Source of the DNA: Kappaphycus alvarezii
Taxonomy: Eukaryota; Rhodophyta; Florideophyceae; Gigartinales; Solieriaceae
Length of the DNA: 64,000 nucleotides
Reading direction: 5' to 3'
NCBI GenBank assembly: GCA_002205965.3
Contig: NADL03000483.1
Location: forward strand, 62,001 to 126,000
This document shows positions 25,601 to 35,253 of this stretch, one piece after another. The position numbers were made by a program, and so were the translations under genes. Within the stretch, counting starts at the first letter, position 1. Every line of letters begins with the position of its first letter. A model generated the notes under the pieces. That model saw nothing but the letters and a program-made list of their open reading frames with translations, searched no databases and was not told the origin of the DNA.

Positions 25601-26859
25601 CCGCCTTTATCATCGAGAACTGTGCCGTTTTGTTCACGTCAAGACTTTTCTCGCAGGCGTTACCCTGACATCATTCAAGATGATACAGAGCTCCTGAGAT
25701 GCGTTACTCGTCACAGAAATACAATCATTGGAAATCTCTACGAAGACCAAGCAACTAATTGTCGCGATCATGAACGTAGCATTACCTCGCTTCGGTTGAA
25801 AGTTTTGACCATGAAATGGTGGCACCTATCTCAAGAGGGCAAGGAGGAAACAAACACAGTGCAGTAACAGATGGAGGGGAAATTAAGAGCGCTCCGCGAA
25901 GTAGCCACAAGTTGGACTATTTCGGCCATCCGTTTTGCTTTCAATTGCGTTTCTTGTTGAACTTTGAGACACGCTGCTGAACGAAAACTTTGTACTGGAT
26001 TTTGCCGAGCCTGGAACAGTTTGTGCTGTGAGCCAATGCTGTGTGTGACTGTTATGCCGTAGCAGTTAGAAGCTGCTCTACAAAACCGAGGCTGTTTTCG
26101 TTATCTCCACCATTGATTAAAACTATAATTCTGGTTAATATTTAAAGAATAACTCTGTTTGCCAGGCTCTCACCAGTACTTCCCATGTCAACAGATGTAT
26201 CCTCTAGGATATTCAATTAATTTACTGGCCCTGTGCCGAGCCCTGAAATTATTTTTAAGGAAACAGACTAGTTCGCAGAAATTAAATAACGTAATCATAC
26301 AAATCTTCGCGAAGATGGGAATTCCAGAGTCGGCAGATTTAAACGAAACCATTTGCTTCCGGTAACCGATTTTGTTTTCTTTGACCGTTCATCTCTTGAT
26401 GAATTGATTTGGTTCTTTAATTTTTGAAAAGTGCGGTTCGGCTATCCCTCATCTCTTCCCCATTCATCTCTTGAAGACTGTCACTTTAACTGCAATATTT
26501 CGTTAATAGTTTGGCCAAGCAGCTTTAAGTCTGATATGTATTTGTTTGTCCTAGCACTCCCCGCACTTTCTAGAAATCTGTTTCTACGACGACAAAGTGC
26601 TCTTATACTCACCATAGCCGTGCAGCGTAAACAGGAAATGTTCCTCCCTTGGTACTGATTTTCGTACAGTGCGTTCCAAGTGATAAACGGGAAAAAGTTT
26701 TGGTGCTTTTCTGCTGAGAGGCACTGATGCCCGTTTCCAGAGCAGGAGGAGGCAAGAGATAAGTTACAACCGCTGGCAATCTACTCTTCACCTTCTCACC
26801 TGATAAGGGGGTGTGACCGTGGAATTCGAGTTACTCAATTCCAGGTTAGGTCGATGGTC
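22601..26859. other. Mostly unrecognised sequence with isolated coding-like fragments
   Basis: Minus-strand fragments at 23,947-24,171, 24,622-24,870 and 24,986-25,198 read as plausible protein (for instance VVSRVLDQYTKIKGYFPSKT, faintly like a helix-turn-helix start). They do not join into a recognisable family. The longest frame, 161 codons on the minus strand at 24,375-24,860, overlaps a better coding-like frame and has no domain. A homopolymeric C run lies near 23,666. GTGGCCACTAAGTGGCCAC at about 22,651-22,669 is a perfect 8-bp inverted repeat with a 3-nt loop. Confidence 0.4.
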
Positions 26860-26992
26860 AAATTAGAATGCTAGTCTAATTTACCAACCGAATGCTAATT
26901 CGAGCGAGTCACTTCGATATTCAGTCATTCATCTAATTAGAATGCTAGTCTAATTTTTACTCTCTTGAATGTACGGCAGAATGTCTGCCGTA
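26860..26992. repeat. Cluster of three hairpins
   Basis: Two copies of AATTAGAATGCTAGTCTAAT lie 74 bp apart, starting at 26,861 and 26,935. Each folds into a stem of about 7-8 bp (AAATTAGA with TCTAATTT). A third hairpin at 26,972-26,992 has a perfect 9-bp stem (TACGGCAGA with TCTGCCGTA) and a 3-nt ATG loop. A TATA-like ACTATATAACC follows at about 26,996. This may be the subterminal end of a DNA transposon, possibly the element or gene whose coding remnant starts 120 bp further right. Confidence 0.8.
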
Positions 26993-27111
26993 TCTACTAT
27001 ATAACCGGTCGGACACATCAATCCAAAAGTAAAAAGCAACGATTCAAGAATTACCAACATCATTTTTCCCCAGCCGCCCACCGGCGTGCACAGGGGGAAG
27101 GTTTTGGTGAT

Positions 27112-27711
27112 TTACTTTTGCCTGCTTGACGGCTGGCCTGAAGGTAGCATTTTAGGGAGCGTAGTTCCTTCCCCATTACTGTGTCGGTATAACCTTTTTG
27201 AGTCGATTGTGGTTGTCTGGAAAACCATGAGATAGATCGGATATATCTTCCAAGAGTAAAACACCCAAACCTTTTCCCCTTTTGGGAGATACATCTGATC
27301 TATCCCATTGTTTTCCAGAAGATAGGTGAAGTGTGACAGCAGTAACATACTCATAGATAAACTATCATTGCACAACACTCCTTCCTGTGGAAAACATCTC
27401 GTTTTCAGCAGGCATCTAAATGTCTCACTTCTAAATTTCAAATTTCTGACGGATGTCGAACCAGTTTGACACACCAGTCGATCCTTCGACATCGCTGTAC
27501 CATACAGATTCCCAAGGTTCTAGCCTACTTTGCCATCGCAGTAAACCATCCTCATATCTCCCCTGTTTGACATTACTGTTTCACCTCTAGTAAAGAAAAC
27601 TGCGGTGCACACAAGAGAGCCTGATACTAATTTGCAGTTACAGTAGTCATGTACTCTCCTCCTTCCAAAAACTTTGACTGGGTGTTCGATTCGTTTAGGT
27701 TTCACAAAGAA
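27112..27711 (-). pseudogene. 3' part of an unidentified coding sequence interrupted by Gypsy element B
   Basis: A single minus-strand frame runs from the LTR border at 27,711 to a stop at 27,112, about 199 codons. It has only one in-frame stop (27,520-27,522), which is unusually open for this window. It is Cys-rich early on (HDYCNCKLVSG, then ETVMSNRGDMRMVYCDGKVG) and contains VCQTGSTSVRNLKFRSETF and YLPKGEKVWVFYSWKIYP. I do not recognise the family. Its 5' part lies beyond the nested insertions at 37,978-38,721, one frame apart. It could be a host gene or the ORF of an unrecognised DNA transposon. The hairpin cluster just downstream slightly favours a transposon. Confidence 0.55.
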
Positions 27712-27839
27712 TGAAACGAAGGCCTGATGTTTAGAGCTAGTACACTGGTGGGAGAATGTAGACATGGTAGAGTTGAAGACGATAGTTCCTTACTTTTTTC
27801 TTTGTCCCTGAACCGGAGGCAAGACCCAGGTTTATATAC
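27712..27839 (-). repeat. 3' LTR of element B, distal fragment
   Basis: It begins TGAAACGAAGG and aligns with 37,646-37,773 of the 5' LTR. Both share TCCCTGAACCGGAGGCAAG and end at the TTTATATA TATA-like motif, where element A entered. Confidence 0.93.
27836..27839. repeat. Target site duplication of element A, left copy (ATAC)
   Basis: ATAC precedes the first base of the element A LTR and recurs at 33,507-33,510 immediately after its far end. It is 4 bp exact, or 5 bp with one mismatch if the neighbouring base is counted. The intact LTR of B reads continuously across this point. Confidence 0.8.
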
Positions 27840-28256
27840 TGTGACACGCAACGGCTTCACAGAAGATGCGCCGGTTCGAACCAAGCATTAGAGCGGGAGA
27901 GAAGTAGGTGATCGGCTTACAGAGACAGCTACACACGGAGCCCAACGTGTGTGGATGAAAACGAGGTGTTCCGAGATATGGAAACGAAGTCTTACAGCCA
28001 GAGAGGTATGTCGTCCTGAGTCTTCTTGCTCACGACGAGCGAGAGTCACCGCCTTAATGGTGGCGGTGAAAGCGATGGCGGAGTGCCCGTGTCCACTGGG
28101 CTGGCTGGTTTCGGGCACACCAGCCGGTATTTAATGGTAAGTAAAAGGATCAGAGAGAAAAAATGACGTAACGGTAATTAAAGCGCTTACCCTAATTGGT
28201 GGACGCAGAAATAAGGGGTACAATCATGGCAACTTCGCATGCGCTAGCGTGCAACA
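27840..28256 (-). repeat. 3' LTR of element A
   Basis: On the plus strand it runs from TGTGACACGCAACGG to GCGTGCAACA, so it has the TG...CA termini expected of LTRs. It is 417 bp long. It contains the palindrome GGTTCGAACC near 27,871-27,880 and an inverted-repeat-like GCATGCGCTAGCGTGC end. The equivalent LTR at 33,023 carries an extra tandem unit. Confidence 0.92.
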
Positions 28257-28524
28257 TTGCCTCTATGAGGACCCGTGTGTCCAGGACATAGGAGTGATCA
28301 GACAGAAATTTCAAATTTCAAGCTGGCGCTTGAATTTTGCAGGTTGTTTCTTTTTCTGTGACTTGTTGATGACTTGTTGATAAAGTCGAGAACCATGTCA
28401 GGTATGTCGGTAAGTAGAACGGAAGCGAGTTGCCAAGTGCAATCCGCTTGTCAGTTAGCCCGTCCCAAATTACTTGGAGCCAGATACGTTCTTTGTTCTG
28501 ACCGATTTTCGATGATTTTGTCGA

Positions 28525-29557
28525 TCACTTCGTAGCGTGACTTTCTGTCTGATCGGCAAGGTTAGCTAATGCTTTTGGGACCTCGGTGCCTTGCAGAGAT
28601 TCCTTGTACTTGACCAGACGAGCAGCGTGAACTCGCCCAGTCTTAGAATTGGATAAAATGGTGACGGAATAGACGAGTGGGCCATGTACAGCTGTGATTC
28701 GGCATGGTCCAAACCATTTGAACGGAAGCTTGTGACCGAGGTTAGTAGCTCGACGTACGAGAATGAAATAAAAAAACTTCAAAAGAAGGCGACACGATGT
28801 TAGTGGCCACGTTCTGCTTCGCGATGGCCTGTTCTCGGCGTTTGGTGACGAGGGATTGTACTTCCTTGTATCTAGCGTTGAGCGAGGCTTGAAGGTGGTC
28901 AATCTTGAGAACTTGGACTGTGAGAGCATGGTTGATGCTCTTGGGGCTGAATTACGAGCAGGAAGGCGGCAGTATGCTGAGGACCTGCTGATTCGGCGAG
29001 ATTCCTGTCATGACTTCAAGCGGGCTGCCAAAAGTTCTGTCCTTATTAAGGCCGAGAAGTTCAGGGCAGCATTATTCTAGAGCGCTGGCAATGGCAGCGC
29101 GAACAGAAGACCAGTCTTGAGGGCCCAACTTGAGTTCAGTCAGCATAGATCTCATTGTGGACAGGAAGGAACGCATGACGGACTCGACTGTGCCAATAAA
29201 CCAAGACGAGTAGGCAACCGTAAGGTTGTGCCGAATTAGATAGGTCGCAGTGAGATATTCGACTTTATTATTGAAGTCAGAACCTTGGTAGAAGACTTTT
29301 AAGTCGGAAGAGGTGAATGTTAGCGTCCAGCGAGCGAGCACAGAAGCTGCATGTTCGTAGTCAGCACTTGGCGAAGGATCGATCCAAACGTAACCACTGA
29401 GATCTTCTTTGACAACAAGAGCGTATTTTTTGTCGGAATCGGATTGACCGAGGAACTGGTATTCAAAGTGGATGACTTCGTTCGGCTTGGTTCCATGTAG
29501 CGCCGTGGTGAGCGGACGAGGAACCTTGTTGCCACTCTTGGCTAATACGCAGAGCAA
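28525..29557 (-). pseudogene. pol: Element A integrase (core and C-terminal region)
   Basis: This would insert the reverse-transcribed DNA into the genome. The core is in 29,557-29,072 and the C-terminal region in 28,929-28,525 (FKWFGPCRITAVHGPLVYSV is the SH3-like tail). The catalytic triad is damaged. The first Asp position reads HFEYQFLG, where HFDY is expected (near 29,465). The second reads FYQGSDF where SDQG is expected (near 29,285), so that Asp is Tyr. The Glu in GTVESVMRSFL is kept. A frameshift separates core and tail. The assignment follows from motif order directly downstream of RNase H. Confidence 0.88.
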
Positions 29558-30930
29558 ACATGAAGAAAAAAGTTGCGTACGTCATCACGTTGGTCAGTCC
29601 AATTGAACTCCTTTTGGGGTGCGTTACAAGCCGAATCAATGCCTGGTGGCCTGCGCTTCCAGCATGGGAAATAGTGAGGTGTCGTAGCTTCATATTGACT
29701 GTCTCATCAGGTATCCACGCTGCCTCCTTGATGGGTAGCATCTGAACATCGTCGGCGACAGTTTCCTTCGGAGCCTTGTTCTTGTGTGCTTCGTGCACTT
29801 CAAGAATTTCGTCGAGATCTGGCCACTTGAAACATTCTTCGTCTGGAGAAGTTGTGACCCCAAAGGAGGGTATCACAGGAGCAATGCGTCTGATTGCGGA
29901 ATATTTGCGATACCCTCGCATCCATCGTGTCATGATATCGGACCAGACATTTGAGTTTCCAGGGACATGCTCGATGCGGAGGCATTTAGGTACAATGCCC
30001 AGCGTGTGACCTTAAGAACTTTATGAAACTCGAGAGAGGGCTCCATAGCGACAGGGTTGAAAACGAACGGCAGATTGAGGTGGTCCGTAAACAAGTGAGT
30101 TGTTGTATCACAGGCGGGGAGGTAGTCGAGCTTCAGAAAGACCTGAAGGGCAGCGTAGGACTCACGCTCGTAAGTTGGCCAGTGCTCCTCACGCTCTGAG
30201 AATGAAGAGCTGAGGAATGCGAGTGGGTAATGTAATTGGTCGAGGAAAGGCTTATCGAGCTCTTTCGGGTCGCACTGTGTGTCGGCAAGTGCCCAGTGCT
30301 TATCTGAAGCGTCGGTGTGAATGCAAAGCGTCATCTCCGGGTTGAGGTGTGCAAGTTGGGATGCTTCTTGCAGCTGTGCTCGTAGGTCACTGAAAGCGTT
30401 ATGGTGCTTATCACCCCAGCCTAGATCAACGAGGGGTGTCTTTGCGATAGAATTCTTCTTACGGCTGCCTCCTGCTTTTGGGTAGGCGTCCTCGAGAATC
30501 TTGCGTAGTGGAGCAACAAGCTCGGCAAATCGTGGGATGCTTGATGATATCCAGTAGACACCGTGCACGTACTCGCACAACTCACCGGCGGTACATGGAG
30601 ACTCACAAACAACGAGCCCTGCGATGTTCTTCGGATGGAAAAGGAAGCCTTGTACATCGATGACGCGACCGCACCAAGTAACTTCAGAGAGATAGAAGTA
30701 CGACTTGGGAAGGGAGACAATGAGTCGGCGCTCACGGCATATCTCAAAGAAACGGCGGAGAATGCGAAGCAGGTAATCTTCGCTTCGTGCAAAGACCATG
30801 AAGTCGTCAAGCTAGGCCTTCAGATGGAACCTAAGCTCATAGAAAAATGGCTCTAGTGCTTCCTGAAAGTTGGCGGCGGAATTGCAGGCAACTTGAGGTG
30901 TTCGAGTAGGCGCTACAATTCCATCAGGCG
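29463..30930 (-). pseudogene. pol: Element A reverse transcriptase (C-terminal part) and RNase H
   Basis: The frame from 30,799 to 29,930 begins right after the RT active-site motif and reads FMVFARSEDYL, then SLPKSYFYLSEVTWCGRVID (thumb/connection). It continues into RNase H with CIHTDASDKHWALADTQC, the first catalytic Asp, and ATYERESYAALQVF-like motifs. Immediately upstream, near 30,800-30,820, the codons spell A-stop-LDDF. The stop (TAG) sits where this family has Trp in (W)LDDF, so translation would end exactly at the active site. The following frame (29,933-29,463) carries the linker into integrase (TRWMRGYRKYSAIRRIAP). Confidence 0.88.
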
Positions 30931-31441
30931 TGAAGAAGGCATAGAGTGGCTGGCTGTGCAGTTGCAAGGGAAGATGTCAATAGCCTCTGAAGAAGTCATT
31001 ACCTGCAAAGGCTTTCGAACCGCGGGTGTCTTGGAGCTCAGCCTCGATATTGGGCATCGGCCAAGAAGTGGGACGAGTGACTGAATTGATAGATAGATGG
31101 TCCAAGGTCAATCGGTACATTGCGGGAGGGCGCTTGGGTACAATGAGAGGTGCTGAAACCCATTCAGGTGACGATAGCTTCTTGACGAAGCCAAGCTTGA
31201 GTAACTCTCCCACGTAGCACGAGATGAAGACACGTTTCGGCTGCGGGTACCGGCACTTTTTGGCTCGTATAGGAGTGGCGCCTGGCTTGAGGGTGACTCT
31301 AAGGGGCTCTATGTTAGCCGATTCGCCTGAATCGAGTTTCACTTGGATGGTATCGCCGAACTCGTGGAACATACTCTCGAGCAATTTGCAACCAGTTTCA
31401 GATAAGCAGCTGTTCCTGGCTTCCTTCAGCTTGATCTGCAA
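30931..31441 (-). pseudogene. pol: Element A reverse transcriptase, N-terminal part
   Basis: It contains the fingers/palm motifs VKLDSGESANIEPLRVTLKP, then FVKKLSSPEWVSAPLIVPK and LTLDHLSINSVTRPTSWPMP, the conserved block leading to the first catalytic Asp of RT. The frame ends near 30,977 with NDFFRGY, where 'D..GYWQ' is expected, and resumes in another frame as a PQGACNSAANFQEAL-like block. At least one frameshift is therefore present. The domain assignment is clear and the protein is not functional. Confidence 0.87.
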
Positions 31442-31458
31442 GATACGCTCCCTCTCGC

Positions 31459-32181
31459 TCAGATACTCTGATCTATGGTCAAGCCATCCGTCGTCGTCGT
31501 CCAGGTCAGCGTCGTCAGCGCCTCCGACGGCATGGTAAGCGCCGTCAATGATGCCCTTACCGCTACTAGGAGCGAAATCGGACTCATTTCACACGATAAT
31601 TGAGACGTTAACAGAGTCATTGAAGCGATCAGCGGCTGCTGAGTAACCTTTTGGCAGTCAAATCCAAGTTTCTCCAGGAGTGGCCGGCTTAGAAGAGGCT
31701 CATTGACAACTTGAGTTATCACGAGCCAGCGGAGGTTACGAAGAACGAGAGTAGAACCGTGACTTGTATGGAGCTCTGTTTCAATCGTTGTAGTGTGTGT
31801 GCAAGTGATAGTAGTCGGCGATCCATCAGGGTTCTTGGTTGCCATCTCGAATTGGTGAGGAGAATCGAGCTTGACAATGGAAGCTTCTACTCCAGCCTTT
31901 TGTGTCTTGTCCAGGGTTCGATGGTCCATAAGGGTAGCAGCGGAACAAATGTCAGCACAGACAGAAGTGCGGAACTTCCTATCGAGAGTGGCACTGAACA
32001 AAACTGAACTCGTTTCGTGGTCGCAAGGGTCAGTAGTGCGCTTGATACCATCCTTCTTCTGAGCGCGAAGCTCTTCGAAAAGCTGGTCCTTCTGGTCCTT
32101 CGGGCAATCGCGGCTATCCTTGAGCCAATGGGGAAGGCCCTTTTCCTTGTGCGGAGTATACGGACAGATCGGCTTCTTCAT
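31459..32181 (-). pseudogene. pol: Element A nucleocapsid/protease region
   Basis: A 240-codon frame joins gag to RT. It starts with a short Cys/His stretch (CPYTPHKEKGLPHWLKDSRDC) that is the likely nucleic-acid-binding part of gag. Then follows VCADICSAATLMDHRTL, the aspartyl protease core in the variant form these elements use (Asp kept, no standard DTG/DSG). It ends with LLSRPLLEKLGFDCQ, typical of the protease C-terminal part. The Asp-rich tail is frameshifted. The function is processing of the gag-pol polyprotein. Confidence 0.75.
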
Positions 32182-32247
32182 CGGCTCAGGCTTCGAAGTC
32201 GGCTTATAAGATTACGTACTCTTCTTCCTCGGGTTGATTGGATCGGT

Positions 32248-32860
32248 TTAGTTGGAAGCGGCGTAAGCTTGGCATTTAATTGCCTCTTGCGTCAAGACCT
32301 TGATGAATGACTTGACTGATTTTTCGAGCGACTCACCGTACTCGAGTCGCTTCCGCATCTCCTTCTTGGGTGCTTCAGGTTGGAGGCGAGAGCACAGAAG
32401 CCGGACGGACTTCTTCGGGTTATCCACGAGGAAGTCACCACAACGAACTGACTCAAGGCTCTCGAAAAAGTTGAGAAAGTAGCTGGTGATTATTGCCTCA
32501 GGATCGAAATTATTGCTCGTCATAGCGAAGCCGGAAAGCGCAGACTCGATGATGGTGGACCTGAATGCATCAGAATCACTTTGCTTGATGAGAGACTCCT
32601 CATAAGACTTGATGTGGTCGTTGGTCAGCTCCTTTAACAAGCTTGTGTTTGGAGCCACCTTGTTGAACTTGCCCATGAAATGCAGGGACTTCAGCGACGA
32701 GCGGTCAATCCTGGCGTTATAAGGGAGGATCTTAAGCGAAGGCACTTTGGCCTTTTGTGGAGATCTCTAGCTCATAGCGTTCGTGCTCCATGAGGAACTT
32801 CGCAATCTTGACCGGGTCGACTTAGCGCAAGATTAGTGCTGAGATAGACGTAAACGGAGG
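32248..32860 (-). pseudogene. gag: Element A gag (capsid-like) region
   Basis: This would form the virus-like particle. The best frame (32,745-32,248) contains VRLLCSRLQPEAPKKEMRKR and LEKSVKSFIKVLTQEAIKCQ, a gag block I associate with oomycete Gypsy elements. Upstream, in another frame around 32,830-32,760, is VDPVKIAKFLMEHERYELEI, the N-terminal part, so a frameshift lies near 32,755. No ATG begins the 32,745 frame (the codon is GTG), which agrees with it being an internal fragment. Confidence 0.8.
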
Positions 32861-33022
32861 CACCGATCGGCTGAACGACAGATTGTACTGCAGCTGAATC
32901 GTCCTACATGACGAATTCTGAACCTTGTCCGCGCCTGGGAGTGTTGGGTGGTGAACGAAGCGGCGAATCGGGGCGAGCCGTCAAGCGCGTATTCATCCCC
33001 GTAGTGAAACCTTAGAAATTTC

Positions 33023-33506
33023 TGTGGCAGGCAACGGCTTCACAGAAGATGCGCCGGTTCGAACCAAGCGTTGGAGCGGGAGAGAAGTAGGTGATCGGCT
33101 TACAGAGACAGCTATACACGGAGCCCAACGTGTGTGGATGAAAACGAGGTGTTACGAGATATGGAAACGAAGTCTTACAGCCAGAGAGGTATGTAGTCCT
33201 GAGTCTTCTTGCTCACGACGAGCGAGAGTCACCACCTTAATGGTGGCGGTGAAAGCGATGGCGGAGTGCCCGTGTCCACTGGGCTGGCTGGTTTCGGGGT
33301 TTAATGGATAAAAGGATCAGAGAGGAACAATGAAGAAACAGTAATTAAAGCGCGTACCCTAAGTGGTGGACGCAAAAATAAGGGTTGCGTGAAATAAGGA
33401 GTACCACCATGGCAAAGCGCGTACCCTAAGTGGTGGACGCAAAAATAAGGGTTGCGTGAAATAAGGAGTACCACCATGGCAACCTTGCATGCGCCAGCGT
33501 GCAAAA
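33023..33506 (-). repeat. 5' LTR of element A (with internal duplication)
   Basis: It starts TGTGGCAGGCAACGG and is nearly identical to the LTR at 27,840 over the first 280 bp. It is longer (484 bp) because of a 67-bp tandem duplication at 33,347-33,480. The outer terminus reads GCAAAA instead of GCAACA, a point change of the terminal CA. A primer binding site beside 33,022 was not recognised. Confidence 0.92.
33347..33480. repeat. 67-bp perfect or near-perfect tandem duplication in the element A LTR
   Basis: The unit starting AAAGCGCGTACCCTAAGTGG occurs at 33,347-33,413 and again at 33,414-33,480, with no difference that I can see. The sister LTR at 28,180-28,240 has only one shortened unit, so the duplication arose in this copy. 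Confidence 0.93.
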
Positions 33507-33717
33507 ATACTCACAAACAGCATGAGATTTGCGTTTGTACAGCGCACAAGTATACTACTAGCTAGAGAGCTCTAAATCATAAATCGTAAGGGCTATAATA
33601 CCTACTTAGGATAATGTGATTGGCTAGAATGGACGCATTTCTTCAATGCATAGTTATCATTAAAAAGTTGCAGCGCGACAGCCTTAATGTGATATGACCG
33701 CAGCATGCTTTTTCACA
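33507..33717 (-). repeat. 3' LTR of element B, proximal fragment (with ATAC duplication of element A)
   Basis: The first four bases (33,507-33,510) are the right copy of the ATAC target duplication. The rest aligns with 37,774-37,977, sharing GCGTTTGTACAGCGCA and GACCGCAGCAT and ending TCACA (TG...CA on the element strand). Confidence 0.92.
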
Positions 33718-33737
33718 AGGTTTCCATCTCCTCCTGG
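33718..33737 (-). promoter_or_regulatory. Polypurine tract of element B
   Basis: On the minus strand GGAGGAGATGGAAACC lies directly before the TGTGA start of the 3' LTR. This is the position and composition of the plus-strand primer of LTR retrotransposons. Confidence 0.75.
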
Positions 33738-33739
33738 TT

Positions 33740-34437
33740 GACGTTCTCGTCCTCTAAAAGCTATGAGAGGTGATTTATTTCTTGAAATCAAGATTCATTG
33801 TTCCATCAAAGTCGACTAAATCGCGATTGGGTTTCTATTCAGACTCACATGTTGGAGCAGCCTTCATCAAAGTAAGAAACTAATAACCTTTTCCACGTTT
33901 CCGATGCTTCAAGATAGCTTCAGCGCCATATTATTCAATCTGTTCTTCTGGGACTGGATCAGGTCTAGGAGGTATAGGAAGGCCAATATCAGCTGTTTGT
34001 TCCTTTAGCTGTGTAGTGTGCATGACATGAACAACCGGGTGAATTTTGATGTTACCCGTAAGATCCAATTTCACAGAGTTCTTACCAACCAGTTGCACAA
34101 TTGAGAAGGGTCCATACCTGCGAAAAGCAAGTTTTTTAGAATCTTGAGACTTTTAGTATGCATCTTCAAACAGTGAACGATTTATCCAGACCTTATCTCC
34201 TATGTTTCAATCAGATCTCTTATACTTCTTGTATGAGCTGGCACTCTGCATAGCTTTTTCCACCTCATACCCAAACTTAGCCCTCTCTAAAGAGATCTGG
34301 AGTCTCAACTTAAACTCATCAAAAGAGTCAAGTAGACACTCAGATCCAGACAAGAATTCCAATGGAGACTTTGGATTCCAACCTAAGTTGAGCTCAAATA
34401 GTGACATACCCAAGTCCTCAGTTGCTTCGGAATTGTA
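33740..34437 (-). pseudogene. pol: Element B integrase C-terminal region with chromodomain-like tail
   Basis: The frame at 34,413-34,207 reads SLFELNLGWNPKSPLEF and continues, after breaks, into KLAFRRYGPFSIVQLVGKN-like text and IKIHPVVHVMHTTQLKEQ near 34,015-34,060. This is the GPF/Y-type integrase tail. Next comes a Pro-rich linker (GLPIPPRPDPVPEEQ). Then, near 33,880-33,950, is EAILKHRKRGKGY, the first strand of a chromodomain. Chromodomains direct insertion to marked chromatin in chromoviruses. Several in-frame stops interrupt the tail. Confidence 0.8.
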
Positions 34438-35229
34438 CTAAAACTCGGCTCCTGGAGGCAAGTCATTCCAGTCATCTTGATGATAGCTGCAATAATATCT
34501 CAAGTAGTTTTCCACCATGCGATTCTTAATTTCCGAATCTCCATCCGTGTGGGGATTTAGGCTGCTTGAAATATTGAACTTAACTCCACAGAGTTCCATC
34601 AGATGACTCCATAATTTTGAAGTAAAATTTGGGTCCCAGTCAGAAACTATGTCATGAGGCATGCCATGGTGCTTGAAAACGTTTCTGAGGAAGCTTTTAG
34701 CGACATCAACTGCAGTGTACGTTCCTTTGGATGGAATAAGATGTTCTCTTATCGACAAAAGATCAGCCCGTGTGGGATACTATCGTATCACTCCTTCATA
34801 CTAGAAAGTATAACTATGAAATTAGTTCCAAGGGAGCCACATCTTCTCTTTGGTGTTTCAAGAGCGGTTCGATCAGAAAGCTCTTTGCAAACATAGTCCC
34901 TTTTTTCGTTAACAAGTCAAAAATACCTCTGTGTACCTCTTGACATCTATTGCTTTGTTCTTCTAATAAAAATTCTTTAATCTTGATATGGTTTTCGAAA
35001 ATGCAAAATGTCCAGCAAGCTTAGAATCATGAACCATCTCCAGTTTTTTCGAAACAGATTTACGAGGACCACAGAGCTTTCCGTAGTACAATAATCTCTT
35101 CCCATCTCTTTTGAAAATATGCAAAAGCTTCTCAACTTGTCTCCTTTTTATCTCATCTTCAAATATTTCCCCTTTCATGGCCTTCACAGTTTGCCCAAAG
35201 AATTGGCATTCTTCATAGTTACCAATCAC
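34438..35229 (-). pseudogene. pol: Element B integrase
   Basis: The N-terminal zinc-binding segment (MVHDSKLAGHFAFSKTISRL) is in 35,229-34,963, but its CC half is not clear. The core is in 34,830-34,438. The first catalytic position reads TNFIVIL, Asn for Asp, near 34,815. The second is kept in HDIVSDWDPNFTSKLW, and the Glu is kept in DGDSEIKNRMVENYLRYY. Position and motifs agree with a Ty3/gypsy integrase. It is inactive because of the Asn change and frameshifts. Confidence 0.88.
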
Positions 35230-35253
35230 AGCTTGAAACTAAACATGCGGAAT

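Larger units (their letters stand above)
27840..33506 (-). mobile_element. Gypsy/Ty3 element A, nested in the LTR of element B
   Basis: This is a 5.67-kb minus-strand LTR retrotransposon. Its 3' LTR is 27,840-28,256 and its 5' LTR 33,023-33,506, and it is flanked by ATAC duplications. The internal order on the minus strand is gag, protease, RT, RNase H, integrase, which is typical of Ty3/gypsy. The gag-pol style (ASDKHWALADTQC in RNase H; HGTKPNEVIHFEYQFLG at the integrase core) is one I associate with oomycete genomes. The LTRs differ by about 3% over the well-aligned 285 bp, so it is the younger insertion, and it is richer in G+C than its surroundings. Frameshifts and stops break gag-pol into at least seven pieces, so it is not autonomous. 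Confidence 0.93.

Noticed and set aside
27866-27886. tRNA B-box-like GGTTCGAACC in the element A LTR
   Set aside because: It is a plain palindrome inside an LTR. No cloverleaf or A box lies at a suitable distance, so I do not call a tRNA or SINE.
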